A stretch of DNA of 64,000 bases from G963677325 sp963677325 (GTDB lineage Bacteria; Bacteroidota; Bacteroidia; Bacteroidales; Prolixibacteraceae): the NCBI GenBank assembly GCA_963677325.2, contig CAXXGM010000003.1, positions 1-64,000 of the forward strand. The letters are read 5' to 3'. Shown here in pieces: positions 43,943 through 52,112 of this stretch. Within the stretch, counting starts at the first letter, position 1; each line of letters begins with the position of its first letter. The translations under genes were made by a program, and so were the position numbers. The notes beneath the pieces were generated by a model. The model was not told the origin of the DNA and did no database searches. It saw only the letters and a list, made by a program, of their open reading frames with translations.

Positions 43943-44364
43943 AGCAACAATAAATCGAACGAGGCCGTCGTACCTGTAGGTACAAATATTTTACCTTCTT
44001 GATCTGTAAACACATAACCCACAAACCAGCCTTCTCATCCATTGGAGGATGTCCAAAAAGTCTGTTTCCGTTCCATTGCCCGTTCCATTGCCGTCAACTT
44101 TAGTTGACGGTACAAGGCTAAAAACAGATGGCTTTAGCCACATTTTTGCTATGTGAAATGTGGCTATAACCTGCCGCACTCTTTGGTTCATTCCTTTGGG
44201 AAAAAATAACCCTTAAAAAACTTTACTTTATTTGCTTGCCAAAGTTCGCATAGCCAATATCATGCCGAACTATAACAAATCAGATCAATTGCTTTTTTGA
44301 TTTTAATTCAGTAGATTGATCAATTAAAACAAATTCATTGCGGATTTGAATACATGTACATGAA

Positions 44365-44952
44365 ATGGCTGCAAAATTTTGCATGATGCTTGAAAAGGAA
44401 CAAAAGAAAACAGAAATCCAAACGCTTTATCAGGATGCCATAAAATTTGCAGCAAATAAGCATCAGGAAAAAAGACAGAAGGTCCCGGGAACTAATCTGC
44501 CATATGTTGTTCATTTAAGCAATGTCGCCATGGAGATTTTCATGACTGCTATTAACACGGAAAAGTTTAATCTCGGTTTTGCAGTTCAGGTGGCCTTGCT
44601 TCACGATACGATTGAAGATACATCGACTACGTATGATGAAATAAAAGACTATTTTGGTGATGAAATTGCAAACGCTGTTCTGGCATTATCAAAAAACGAA
44701 GATTTACCCAAAGAACAACAAACTTCGGACAGTTTAACCAGAATTAAGAAACTTGCAAATGAAGTTTGGGCAGTCAAATTAGCAGACAGAATAACGAATC
44801 TTCAAAGACCGCCATCCACCTGGGATAACCGGAAGAGAAAAAAATACCAGGAAGAAGCCAGGCTCATCTGGAATGAATTAAAGGATGGCAACGGTTATCT
44901 TGCAATAAGATTAAAGGATAAGATTGAAGAATATACTCACTTCATAACGTAA
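44365..44952 (+). CDS. Mesh1/RSH-type HD hydrolase
   Basis: A 195-residue stand-alone hydrolase of the SpoT/Mesh1 type. The expected metal and substrate residues are all there: His33 and Arg37, PYVVH with His50, HDTIEDT with His80, Asp81, Glu84 and Asp85, and KLADRITN with Asp141 and Asn145. Such enzymes remove the 3'-diphosphate from (p)ppGpp or, in Mesh1, the 2'-phosphate from NADPH. There is no synthetase domain. It lies between repeats and the defence genes and overlaps by 16 bases the end of the convergent DUF898-like gene. In this setting a role in a toxin or nucleotide-signal defence is possible, though not proven. Confidence 0.85.
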   Translation: MAAKFCMMLEKEQKKTEIQTLYQDAIKFAANKHQEKRQKVPGTNLPYVVHLSNVAMEIFMTAINTEKFNLGFAVQVALLHDTIEDTSTTYDEIKDYFGDEIANAVLALSKNEDLPKEQQTSDSLTRIKKLANEVWAVKLADRITNLQRPPSTWDNRKRKKYQEEARLIWNELKDGNGYLAIRLKDKIEEYTHFIT

Positions 44953-45980
44953 TCAAAACTCTTGGGTTTATCCGGAATCTCTACATACGACTTTCTTAAA
45001 ATAAGTCCCGTAATGCTGCAAAATGCCCATGGGAAATAGATACACAGGGAAATAATCGTCAGCAATAATTGTCCCCAAATGAAAAGCCAATCCCTGCCCC
45101 ATTGCAGATCGTATCCGAATTGAACGATTTTTCCATCATCTGCAATCCCTTTGGTTTTGATGATAAAGTATTGATAGAGTCTTAAAAAAGCCAGGGGACC
45201 GTAGATACCTAAAGTAATTACCGTTAACAAAAACTCCAGGAAAATTTTACCGATAGAAGGCCAGAAAAGAAGATGCCATTGAATGGTATATGAATGAAAT
45301 GAAAGATTTACCTTCCAATTATAGTAGAAAAAATAATAGAAGATCAGGAGGGTTGGGGAAATAATCCACGGGCTAAAATTAAAAACACGGATCATTTCTT
45401 CTGAAACGTGCAGATGCACCAAAAGAGTCATTAAAAACAGCAGACAAAACAAAGGTGCAATAAGGAGAAGGAAAGAGATCTCCAGCAAATCTTTCCCTTT
45501 TCCTCTGAAATCAAAAGAGCTTTCCTTCCAGGATAAATTATTGATAAAAAAACGGTGTAAATTTCTGTAAAACCAGGGAGCATAAATCCCCAGGGTAACA
45601 ATGCTGAGAAACAGTCCGCCAAAAGCAATGACCAGATAGTTGCCTGGACGATAGTTACATTGCAATGAAGTCTCTCTCAGACGAATACTTTTCAGCACAA
45701 TTCGATTGAAATAAAAGAAACAGGTTAAAAATACCAGGCAAAAAAAGATAGGCCATGAGGAATAACCAAAATGAAGATTAAACGAAGGCGGGAATGATAC
45801 TTCCTGAAAGGACCAGGTTAAAAATGTAATTACAGGGACAGCGGGATTAACAAGGTTAATAATATACAGCCAATCATGATTGATCAGGGCAGCAGCCGGA
45901 ATCAGAACAAGAATATAAAACACCATCCACACCGGCAGGATTTTTATCCCTTTCAATTGAAATTGAAAATAGTCTTTCAT
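44937..45980 (-). CDS. DUF898 (YjgN)-like membrane protein
   Basis: A 347-residue membrane protein with about 8 hydrophobic spans in two similar halves. Each half has the DUF898 signature, seen as LSIVTLGIYAPWFYRNLHRFFINN, LTVITLGIYGPLAFLRLYQYFI and ISLCIYFPWAFCSI. Function of the family is unknown. It is convergent with the HD hydrolase and overlaps its 3' end by 16 bases. Confidence 0.75.
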   Translation of the reverse strand: MKDYFQFQLKGIKILPVWMVFYILVLIPAAALINHDWLYIINLVNPAVPVITFLTWSFQEVSFPPSFNLHFGYSSWPIFFCLVFLTCFFYFNRIVLKSIRLRETSLQCNYRPGNYLVIAFGGLFLSIVTLGIYAPWFYRNLHRFFINNLSWKESSFDFRGKGKDLLEISFLLLIAPLFCLLFLMTLLVHLHVSEEMIRVFNFSPWIISPTLLIFYYFFYYNWKVNLSFHSYTIQWHLLFWPSIGKIFLEFLLTVITLGIYGPLAFLRLYQYFIIKTKGIADDGKIVQFGYDLQWGRDWLFIWGQLLLTIISLCIYFPWAFCSITGLILRKSYVEIPDKPKSFDYVMK

Positions 45981-46202
45981 GGGAGCTTTTTTAGGTCACA
46001 AAGTCGCACAAAGTTATTAACAAAGTAACACAACTACCCCAATTTTCCCCAATTTCGCAACGACCACTGCAAATCACCACATCCACACATCAGCACATTA
46101 GCACATCAGCACATCAACCCATCGCCACATCAAAAAATCCCTCTTTCTTTTGTAATTAATAATTTTGTTTAATAGTTTTGTTAACCATTAACCATTAACC
46201 GA
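45981..46202. repeat. Octamer tandem repeat CACATCAG
   Basis: Near 46078-46135 about six copies of an 8-base unit (CACATCAG, CACATTAG, CACATCAA) stand upstream of the truncated nuclease gene. A CACAAAGTCGCACAAAG run lies just before. No gene is seen. Confidence 0.65.
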
Positions 46203-46703
46203 ATGAGCTATTTAGAAGGCCAGAGCCGGAAGGTAGTCCCCGCGAGTGACCGGGTGACTACGCAAAAAAGGAAATTAATTTACCGGAATTTACCAAGTCA
46301 CCCGGTCACTTTTCCCGGCGGAAGCCTTTTCAGAAACTCAGAACGGGAATTCGTTCTCAGCAATTCGGCCTTAAACATATGGGCAGGAGTCAGAGAAGAT
46401 GCAATCGCCTATTTCAATCGTCATGAGATTCCATTCTGGGACAGTGTTAAAGGAGGGCCGACCGGACATATTCTTTCTTCACAGATTGCCTGCATCAATC
46501 ATCTCTATTTTGTAAGACAACGAAAGGATATCGCAACAGCTATCCTGCAAAATGTTGATAACAATGTGAAATCGGCGCTTCTTCTTGAAGACGGAGCCGC
46601 TGATCATGGTTATGTTGACTTTGAAGTGATTGGCTCTGGCACAAGAAACTTTTGGCTTTATTTTAAGAAAACAATTAATAAACACCATATAAAACATAAA
46701 TAA
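46203..46703 (+). CDS. Truncated PGN_0703-like nuclease (N-terminal part)
   Basis: A 166-residue protein. Residues about 45-125 match the N-terminal half of the PGN_0703-like putative restriction endonuclease family: a SNSALNIWAGVREDAIAYFNRHEIPFWDSVKGGPTGHILSSQIACINHLYF-type block. The family is usually about twice as long, with catalytic residues further on. Here the match stops near VDFEVIGSG and the chain ends in KKTINKHHIKHK. The stop overlaps the hamA start (TAATG), so the fragment may be co-translated with hamAB. Its codons 15-36 contain a 15-bp perfect inverted repeat (46245-46310). It is probably a broken gene. Confidence 0.65.
   Translation: MSYLEGQSRKVVPASDRVTTQKRKLIYRNLPSHPVTFPGGSLFRNSEREFVLSNSALNIWAGVREDAIAYFNRHEIPFWDSVKGGPTGHILSSQIACINHLYFVRQRKDIATAILQNVDNNVKSALLLEDGAADHGYVDFEVIGSGTRNFWLYFKKTINKHHIKHK
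46245..46310. repeat. 15-bp perfect inverted repeat inside the gene start
   Basis: AGTGACCGGGTGACT (46245-46259) and AGTCACCCGGTCACT (46296-46310) are exact complements 36 bases apart. A related word, AGTGACCGGGTGACC, occurs at 57826 next to cutC. It looks like a REP-type element read through in frame. Confidence 0.7.
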
Positions 46704-47623
46704 TGGATTTTCAAATTCTTATAGATGATATCTTTTCTGTACTGACGAATGACATCACTTTATCACCATTACAAAATAAAAAAGTGTTAAGCCTTGTAAA
46801 TGATTTCGAAGGTGGTAAATGGAATTATGAAAGATTCCATAAATTTATTTGGAACAATATTAAAGATACTGCATTGAGTTATAAAGAAAGAAAAGCATTA
46901 ATTATTGAGGGTGAAGATTCAATACTAACGGAAGCCGCAAAAAATTTAAGATTATCAGATAGTGATGATGATTTCGGTAAGGGAAGTGAAATTGCAGAAA
47001 TTGTTCTATACGGCATAATGAAAAATCATTACAAGGCATTACCAATTGTACCCAAAATATTTTATAAACAAAACTCACAAGATAATGCTAAAGGTGCGGA
47101 CAGTGTTCATATTGTTATTGAAAATGAAACGGAGTTTTCACTATGGTTTGGAGAATCAAAGTTTTATAACAATATTGAAAATACACGATTGAAAAAAATA
47201 ATAAAATCGGTAAAAGAATCATTATCGTTAAATAAATTAAAAAAAGAAAATGCAATAATAACAAGTATATCAGACATTAACGAGTTTGATGAAATATCAT
47301 CTGAATTGAGGGAAAATATTATTAAATCACTTTCACAAAATCAATCAATTGACAAAATAAAGCCAATTCTGAATATACCAATTTTATTGCTTTACGAATG
47401 TGAATTAACAAAAGTAGAATCACATTTGACTGAGAAATACATTAAGTCAATAAAAGAATTTCATAGAGAAAGAGCAACTGCATATTTCAAAAAGCAAATA
47501 GAAGAATGTTCGGACGTAGATTTATATTCTGAAATTAAATTTCACATAATTCTATTTCCAGTTCCAGATAAAGAAAAAATAGTAAAAAAGTTTATTGCGA
47601 AAGCTGAGATTTATAGAGATTAA
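46703..47623 (+). CDS. hamA: HamA, Hachiman anti-phage system (DUF1837)
   Basis: A 306-residue protein of the DUF1837/HamA type. It has the EIAEIVLYGIMKNHYKALPIVPKIFYKQNSQDNAKGADSVHIV block and LWFGESKFYNNIENTRL, in which GADS and the ESK give the PD-(D/E)XK nuclease site. In the Hachiman defence system HamA is the effector nuclease held in check by the helicase HamB and released upon phage DNA damage signals. The helicase gene starts 4 bases downstream. The stop of the truncated nuclease gene overlaps the start. The local sequence is much richer in A and T than the genes around, a sign of transfer. Confidence 0.88.
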   Translation: MDFQILIDDIFSVLTNDITLSPLQNKKVLSLVNDFEGGKWNYERFHKFIWNNIKDTALSYKERKALIIEGEDSILTEAAKNLRLSDSDDDFGKGSEIAEIVLYGIMKNHYKALPIVPKIFYKQNSQDNAKGADSVHIVIENETEFSLWFGESKFYNNIENTRLKKIIKSVKESLSLNKLKKENAIITSISDINEFDEISSELRENIIKSLSQNQSIDKIKPILNIPILLLYECELTKVESHLTEKYIKSIKEFHRERATAYFKKQIEECSDVDLYSEIKFHIILFPVPDKEKIVKKFIAKAEIYRD

Positions 47624-47627
47624 AGCC

Positions 47628-49730
47628 ATGGAGAATTACATTTTCAATACTTGCCAAAACATCAACACTTTATTGCTGACTAAAAAAGACAATGAAGCAA
47701 GAGAGGAGTTAATTAAATTGCTTGACTATCACAGCAATAATAAATTAAATTATACACCAATTGTTAATCATTTTATCAGAGAGACAGGATTATTTCCATA
47801 CCTACAAGAAAAAACTTCTAATTGGGAGGAAAGATATATCTATGAAATTTTTAAAGTGAATGTTGGAGAAGAAGAACCTGTAACCTTACATCGAGAACAA
47901 TCTTACTTGTTAAAAAAACTACTCCAAGGTCAAAGTATTGCAGTAAGTGCTCCAACCAGTTTTGGAAAGAGTTTTGTTATTGACGCATTTATTAAAATCA
48001 AGAAGCCAAATAATGTCGTTATTATTGTGCCAACGATTGCTCTGACAGATGAAACAAGGAGAAGATTGTACAAGAAGTTTGCCAATGAATACAAAATAAT
48101 AACAACTACTGAGGTCGAACCTGGTATTAAAAATATATTTATTTTTCCGCAGGAGAGGGCAATTAATTACTTGAATAAAATTGACTATTTTGACATTCTC
48201 ATAGTCGACGAATTCTATAAAGCAAGCAGTACACATGACAAAGAAAGATCACCAAGTCTTGTAAAAGCAATCATTAAACTTGGGAAAAAGTCAAGACAAA
48301 AATATTACTTAGCACCAAATATTTCAAGTTTAGGTGACAATCCGTTTACTCAAGATATGGAATTTGTCCGTTTAGACTTCAGTACCGTATTTTTGGAAAT
48401 AAACGAATTCTATAAAGAGATAAATAAAGATAGCCAAAAGAAAAGTGAAAAATTAATTGAAATATTAAAACTAAAAGACACAAAAACATTGGTTTATGCT
48501 GGTACGTATTCAAATATTGATACTATTTCGACAATAATACTAACGAACTTTAAAGATAAGAATTCTGTTCTATTAAATCAGTTTGCAAATTGGCTTGGGG
48601 AAAACTATGACTATAATTGGAGTTTAACAAAACTAATTAGAAGAGGAACAGGGATTCATAATGGACGTTTGCATCGTTCATTAAGTCAAATTCAGATAAA
48701 ATTGTTTGAAGAACACAAAGGTTTAAATAACATTATTTCAACCTCTTCAATAATTGAAGGTGTAAATACCTCAGCGGAAAATGTTGTAATTTGGATGAGT
48801 AAAATTGGGTCCTCTAATTTGAAAGATTTTACTTACCGCAATATCATTGGCAGAGGTGGTAGAATGTTTAAGCACTTTATAGGTAAAATCTATATTCTTG
48901 ATAAACCCCCTGCAAGTGAACCAACGCAATTAGATATTTCTTTCCCTGAAGAAATAATGGGGGATTTAGACGAAAAACTTTATGAAAGTGTTTTGACTAA
49001 AGAACAAGTTGCAAAAATAATATACTACCGAGAGGAAATGTCTGCGATCCTAGGTGAGGAAGTATTTAATAAATTAAAAGATGAATCAATTTTTCAATCC
49101 AGCAATGCCGAATTAATTAAGTCTATTGCTGTTGATATGGCAAAATACCCGGAAACTTGGAATGGATTAAGTTATTTGAACTCTGCTAAAAGAGAATATT
49201 GGGATAATTCATTATATAAAATAATCAATTTAAAACCTGGCGGTTGGGAAACAAAAAGTAGTACGTTTGTTGCCTTTATAAAAGTTTTAAGAGATAATTG
49301 GTATAAATCAATACCAGAATTATTAACGGCTTTAGAACCTCACGATATCGGTATAGATGATTTCTTTAAGCTTGAGCGAAACGTATCCTTTAAATTTGCT
49401 TCTCTTTTAAAAGATGTAAACACTTTACAAAAAGAGATATTAAAAAATAAAAATTTTGATATATCAAGATTTGTCGCATGGATATCTCATGCTTTCTTAC
49501 CAAGTGTGGTTTATCAACTCGAAGAATATGGTTTGCCTAGAATGATTACTAAAAAGATTCATAACGCTGAAATTATGGATTTTACAGACAGAGAATTAAC
49601 TATACACAGCGCAATAGACTTATTTAAAAATATTGGAATAAACGAAATTAAAAATAAAGTTGTTTTAGATGATTTTGATAATTATATACTCGACTATTTT
49701 TATGATGGTATTAGAATTAATAATGAATGA
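47628..49730 (+). CDS. hamB: HamB, Hachiman helicase
   Basis: A 700-residue superfamily 2 helicase. The start at 47628 (MENYIFNTCQNI) follows hamA by 4 bases. The Walker A motif is APTSFGKSFVID, the Walker B DEAD-like box is LIVDEFYKAS, and motif VI is RNIIGRGGRMF. A C-terminal part of unknown fold follows. HamB scans DNA and, in known systems, releases HamA to cut DNA and stop phage growth. The base composition is AT-rich like hamA. Both genes are intact, so the system may work. Confidence 0.88.
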   Translation: MENYIFNTCQNINTLLLTKKDNEAREELIKLLDYHSNNKLNYTPIVNHFIRETGLFPYLQEKTSNWEERYIYEIFKVNVGEEEPVTLHREQSYLLKKLLQGQSIAVSAPTSFGKSFVIDAFIKIKKPNNVVIIVPTIALTDETRRRLYKKFANEYKIITTTEVEPGIKNIFIFPQERAINYLNKIDYFDILIVDEFYKASSTHDKERSPSLVKAIIKLGKKSRQKYYLAPNISSLGDNPFTQDMEFVRLDFSTVFLEINEFYKEINKDSQKKSEKLIEILKLKDTKTLVYAGTYSNIDTISTIILTNFKDKNSVLLNQFANWLGENYDYNWSLTKLIRRGTGIHNGRLHRSLSQIQIKLFEEHKGLNNIISTSSIIEGVNTSAENVVIWMSKIGSSNLKDFTYRNIIGRGGRMFKHFIGKIYILDKPPASEPTQLDISFPEEIMGDLDEKLYESVLTKEQVAKIIYYREEMSAILGEEVFNKLKDESIFQSSNAELIKSIAVDMAKYPETWNGLSYLNSAKREYWDNSLYKIINLKPGGWETKSSTFVAFIKVLRDNWYKSIPELLTALEPHDIGIDDFFKLERNVSFKFASLLKDVNTLQKEILKNKNFDISRFVAWISHAFLPSVVYQLEEYGLPRMITKKIHNAEIMDFTDRELTIHSAIDLFKNIGINEIKNKVVLDDFDNYILDYFYDGIRINNE

Positions 49731-49801
49731 TTTACGAAGCTCCTCAACAGCCCTAATAGGTAAAAAACTTCCCCAAACTCTTATAAAGTCAAACAAAAAT
49801 A

Positions 49802-49823
49802 AAGCCGGAGGTTAATCCGGCTT
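49802..49823. terminator. Terminator hairpin after hamB
   Basis: AAGCCGGA and TCCGGCTT form an 8-bp stem with a 6-base loop. It is 72 bases after the hamB stop and lacks a long T-run on the plus strand. Confidence 0.6.
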
Positions 49824-49868
49824 AAGATATATAGCAGAGTTATATTTGGTGAGGTGGAATCTATGCTC

Positions 49869-49964
49869 CTATATAGGTCTGCTCTTACTACGTGTATGGA
49901 TTTTACACCACCCCAGATTCCACACTCGTTTTAGTTTTGTTGTTTTTACAATTTTTGTTTTCAT
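49869..49964 (-). CDS. 31-residue basic small protein, unknown
   Basis: A short frame starts with ATG at 49964. It is preceded by GGAGGG with a 6-7-base spacer, an unusually good Shine-Dalgarno site for Bacteroidota. It codes for 31 residues, MKTKIVKTTKLKRVWN onwards, with one Cys and many Lys/Arg. A longer frame up to 50168 has no such site. Nothing is known of it, and the hypothesis rests on the binding site alone. Confidence 0.35.
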   Translation of the reverse strand: MKTKIVKTTKLKRVWNLGWCKIHTRSKSRPI

Positions 49965-50189
49965 ATCATTCCCTCCTGCATAAATTAAATTTGTAACATT
50001 GTTATAAAGATCAACTATGGATAAACCAATAGCTAAATAACTGAAAGGATGGGATAAAAACCCAACGGCCACTAATAATAAGAACATTGATCGCAATCGT
50101 ATTGATGTGCAAATATAAAGATTTATTCGTCTTGTTCGTAAAAGCCTTGTTATAAGTTGCGGACTCAAGGCCGGTGAAGAAGAACCACT

Positions 50190-50302
50190 TTATCCTAGAG
50201 CCCCCTCCACCACCGCATCCGCCAAATCCATCTGTATCCCCTGCGCTTCCCTAATCCGTTCTTTTAACACATCACAAATACCAAATAGTTCATTCACTTT
50301 GG
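50190..50302 (-). pseudogene. Duplicated 3' end of hsdS
   Basis: The minus-strand frame ending at 50190 reads VNELFGICDVLKERIREAQG then IQMDLADAVVEGALG, which is nearly the same as the last 37 codons of the intact hsdS that ends at 50357. The match stops near 50302. The hairpin at 50316-50349 separates it from the real gene. It is a trace of recombination at the end of hsdS. Confidence 0.85.
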
Positions 50303-50315
50303 GGAGCAAGTAAGC

Positions 50316-50349
50316 AGCCCTGACAGGGTTCCAAACCCCTGTCAGGGCT
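50316..50349. repeat. REP-like hairpin AGCCCTGACAGGG
   Basis: AGCCCTGACAGGG (50316-50328) and CCCTGTCAGGGCT (50337-50349) form a 13-bp perfect stem with an 8-base loop. It stands exactly between the intact hsdS end and its duplicated fragment and may also end the hsd transcript. Confidence 0.8.
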
Positions 50350-50356
50350 TGTGCCT

Positions 50357-52111
50357 TTACTTCAGCGCCCCCTCCACCACCGCCCCCGCCAAATCCATCT
50401 CTATCCCCTGCACTTCCCTTATCCGGTCTTTTAACGCATCACAAATACCAAATAGTTCATCCACTTTGGCTACAATGCGATGCTGTTCGTCTATGGGAGG
50501 AATAGGTACAATCATATTCTTCAATATTGTACCATTCACATTAGCTTGCCCACATTGCTGCTTTACATGAGGTTCAATTTGTGTTACCCGAAACAATGGG
50601 GCATTCATCGCTAAGTTTAAATACTTCGCATTGATGAAATTATCGGAACAACGAATCCTAATTAAATATGATGCAAAAGTGTATGCATCATCATTGCCAT
50701 TAAAAATACCTGTTTTCCCAACTAATTCAGCGCTATTTGTGCGATTATAAAGCAAATCCCCTCTATTAAGATAAAGAAATGGAAGCCCTTCTACATTTTC
50801 AGGTACTAATTTTTGACCTCCAAGCATTACTTTTCCATCCTGTATATCACCCATTTTCAAAACAGGAATTCCTTTTATACCATTAAATGTCATTTCTGAC
50901 AACCCGTATTCTGTTGATAAAGAAGCATTGCCAATTCTCGACCAAAACCATCCAATTGGTAATTCATATACTTTTTCATTATCGTTAATTACAGCTAATG
51001 GATTCTGTTTCTTTATCTTCCCCTCTTTTACCAACCTCGCCTTCTCCCTCCCAATTTTCTTCAACAATTCCCCCGCCGGTTCATCCTCCGGGTTCTGTGG
51101 CACCAGTTTCCCCATCACCGCCAATTGCAGAATAGTTTGTTTTAGCCGGTCTACGCTGTGCTCGGTGGTAAACAATGTATCAAAATGATTTGCAATCCTT
51201 TCCCATGCGGATTCCAATTCAGCCTGACCGGCAGTATTGGTAAGCGTATCGAGCAGTGTTTCCACCAACATTTCATGAGCGGTATTGCTGTCAGTTTGTT
51301 GCTGTTCCAATTGGTCGCAAAGCGCCATTAATTCATCAACTTTGGCGACAATCCGATATTGTTCTGCCTTTGGAGGGATTGGAAATAATAGCGGAGCAAT
51401 ATCCTTATGATTAATCTGAGGAACACTGGTTCCAGTATTCAGTTTTGCCAAATCAATGCCCATCAGCCAATAATAAGAATAATCCAAACTAATACTCTTA
51501 ATTGGGGTAATGGCCATGATATTCAAATCTACGAATAAATCGTTTTTGATTAGTCTCTTTTTATTCGTTGCAATTGCACCACCCCTTTTGGGGAAAATGA
51601 TACTCCCTGCAGGTATCAATGCATTTTGTTCTTTCTTCGTTGGATTATAAAAACGAGAGGAGGTAGTAATCTCAAATTCATTACCTTTTAAATTCATGTC
51701 AGCGACTTTGACGTATAGATATTGCCCACTATCTAATTCCTTTGCTTTATCGAAAGAAGAACCACTCATAATTAAAAAACATTCATCTAAATGCCTCCAT
51801 TCCCAGTTTTTTGGTATCTCAAAAGGTTTTTTATACTCTTCGATTTCCTGAACTTGTTTATATTGTCTATCATTTCCATTTTCGGTTACACAGGTTTTTT
51901 CTTTTGCATCCCGCTCCAGTAATTCACTGGCAGATTCGTCCTTCTGATTTTGCGGCACAAGTTTCCCTCTCACTGCAAGTTCTAAAATTAGATTCCGCAA
52001 ACAACTTATGCCAACCAATTTTTGGTTATCTGCGCTTATTCCTCGACCTTTAGTCTTTGGAGATTGTGCAGTTGCCCAAATCTCAAAATTATTTATGATC
52101 GTTTCTACCAT
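50357..52111 (-). CDS. hsdS: Type I restriction specificity subunit HsdS
   Basis: A 584-residue specificity subunit with two target recognition domains and two conserved helical spacers. The first domain ends with LLFPIPPKAEQYRIVAKVDELMALCDQLE and the second with MIVPIPPIDEQHRIVAKVDELFGICDALK. HsdS picks the two half-sites of the recognition sequence and joins two HsdM subunits to HsdR. It is the third gene of the R-M-S operon, beginning one base after the stop of hsdM. A copy of its 3' end lies downstream, which could serve for exchange of the last segment. The recognised DNA sequence cannot be read off. Confidence 0.96.
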   Translation of the reverse strand: MVETIINNFEIWATAQSPKTKGRGISADNQKLVGISCLRNLILELAVRGKLVPQNQKDESASELLERDAKEKTCVTENGNDRQYKQVQEIEEYKKPFEIPKNWEWRHLDECFLIMSGSSFDKAKELDSGQYLYVKVADMNLKGNEFEITTSSRFYNPTKKEQNALIPAGSIIFPKRGGAIATNKKRLIKNDLFVDLNIMAITPIKSISLDYSYYWLMGIDLAKLNTGTSVPQINHKDIAPLLFPIPPKAEQYRIVAKVDELMALCDQLEQQQTDSNTAHEMLVETLLDTLTNTAGQAELESAWERIANHFDTLFTTEHSVDRLKQTILQLAVMGKLVPQNPEDEPAGELLKKIGREKARLVKEGKIKKQNPLAVINDNEKVYELPIGWFWSRIGNASLSTEYGLSEMTFNGIKGIPVLKMGDIQDGKVMLGGQKLVPENVEGLPFLYLNRGDLLYNRTNSAELVGKTGIFNGNDDAYTFASYLIRIRCSDNFINAKYLNLAMNAPLFRVTQIEPHVKQQCGQANVNGTILKNMIVPIPPIDEQHRIVAKVDELFGICDALKDRIREVQGIEMDLAGAVVEGALK

Positions 52112-52112
52112 T

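Larger units (their letters stand above)
43128..44163. repeat. Tandem repeat, 410-411 bp period, 2.5 copies
   Basis: Units begin AATAAATCGAACRAGRCCGTCG at 43128, 43539 and 43949. Each has TGCCTGTAGGTACAAATATT, then a GAGGATGTCCAAAAAG palindromic element with CCGTCAACTTTAGTTGACGG, and in the first two units a 225-bp MITE copy (43308-43532 and 43718-43942). The third unit lacks the MITE and ends in GGCTTTAGCCACATTT and its complement near 44163. The first two units are nearly identical, so the duplication is recent. No gene is seen from 42969 to 44364. Confidence 0.85.
49731..50189. other. Region between hamB and the hsdS fragment
   Basis: Contains the terminator at 49802-49823 and, on the minus strand, a small open frame with a strong ribosome binding site at 49869-49964. 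No other gene is supported. Confidence 0.5.

Noticed and set aside
43991..44191. 66-codon frame in the third tandem unit
   Set aside because: Lies wholly in repeat sequence and is not open in the other two units.
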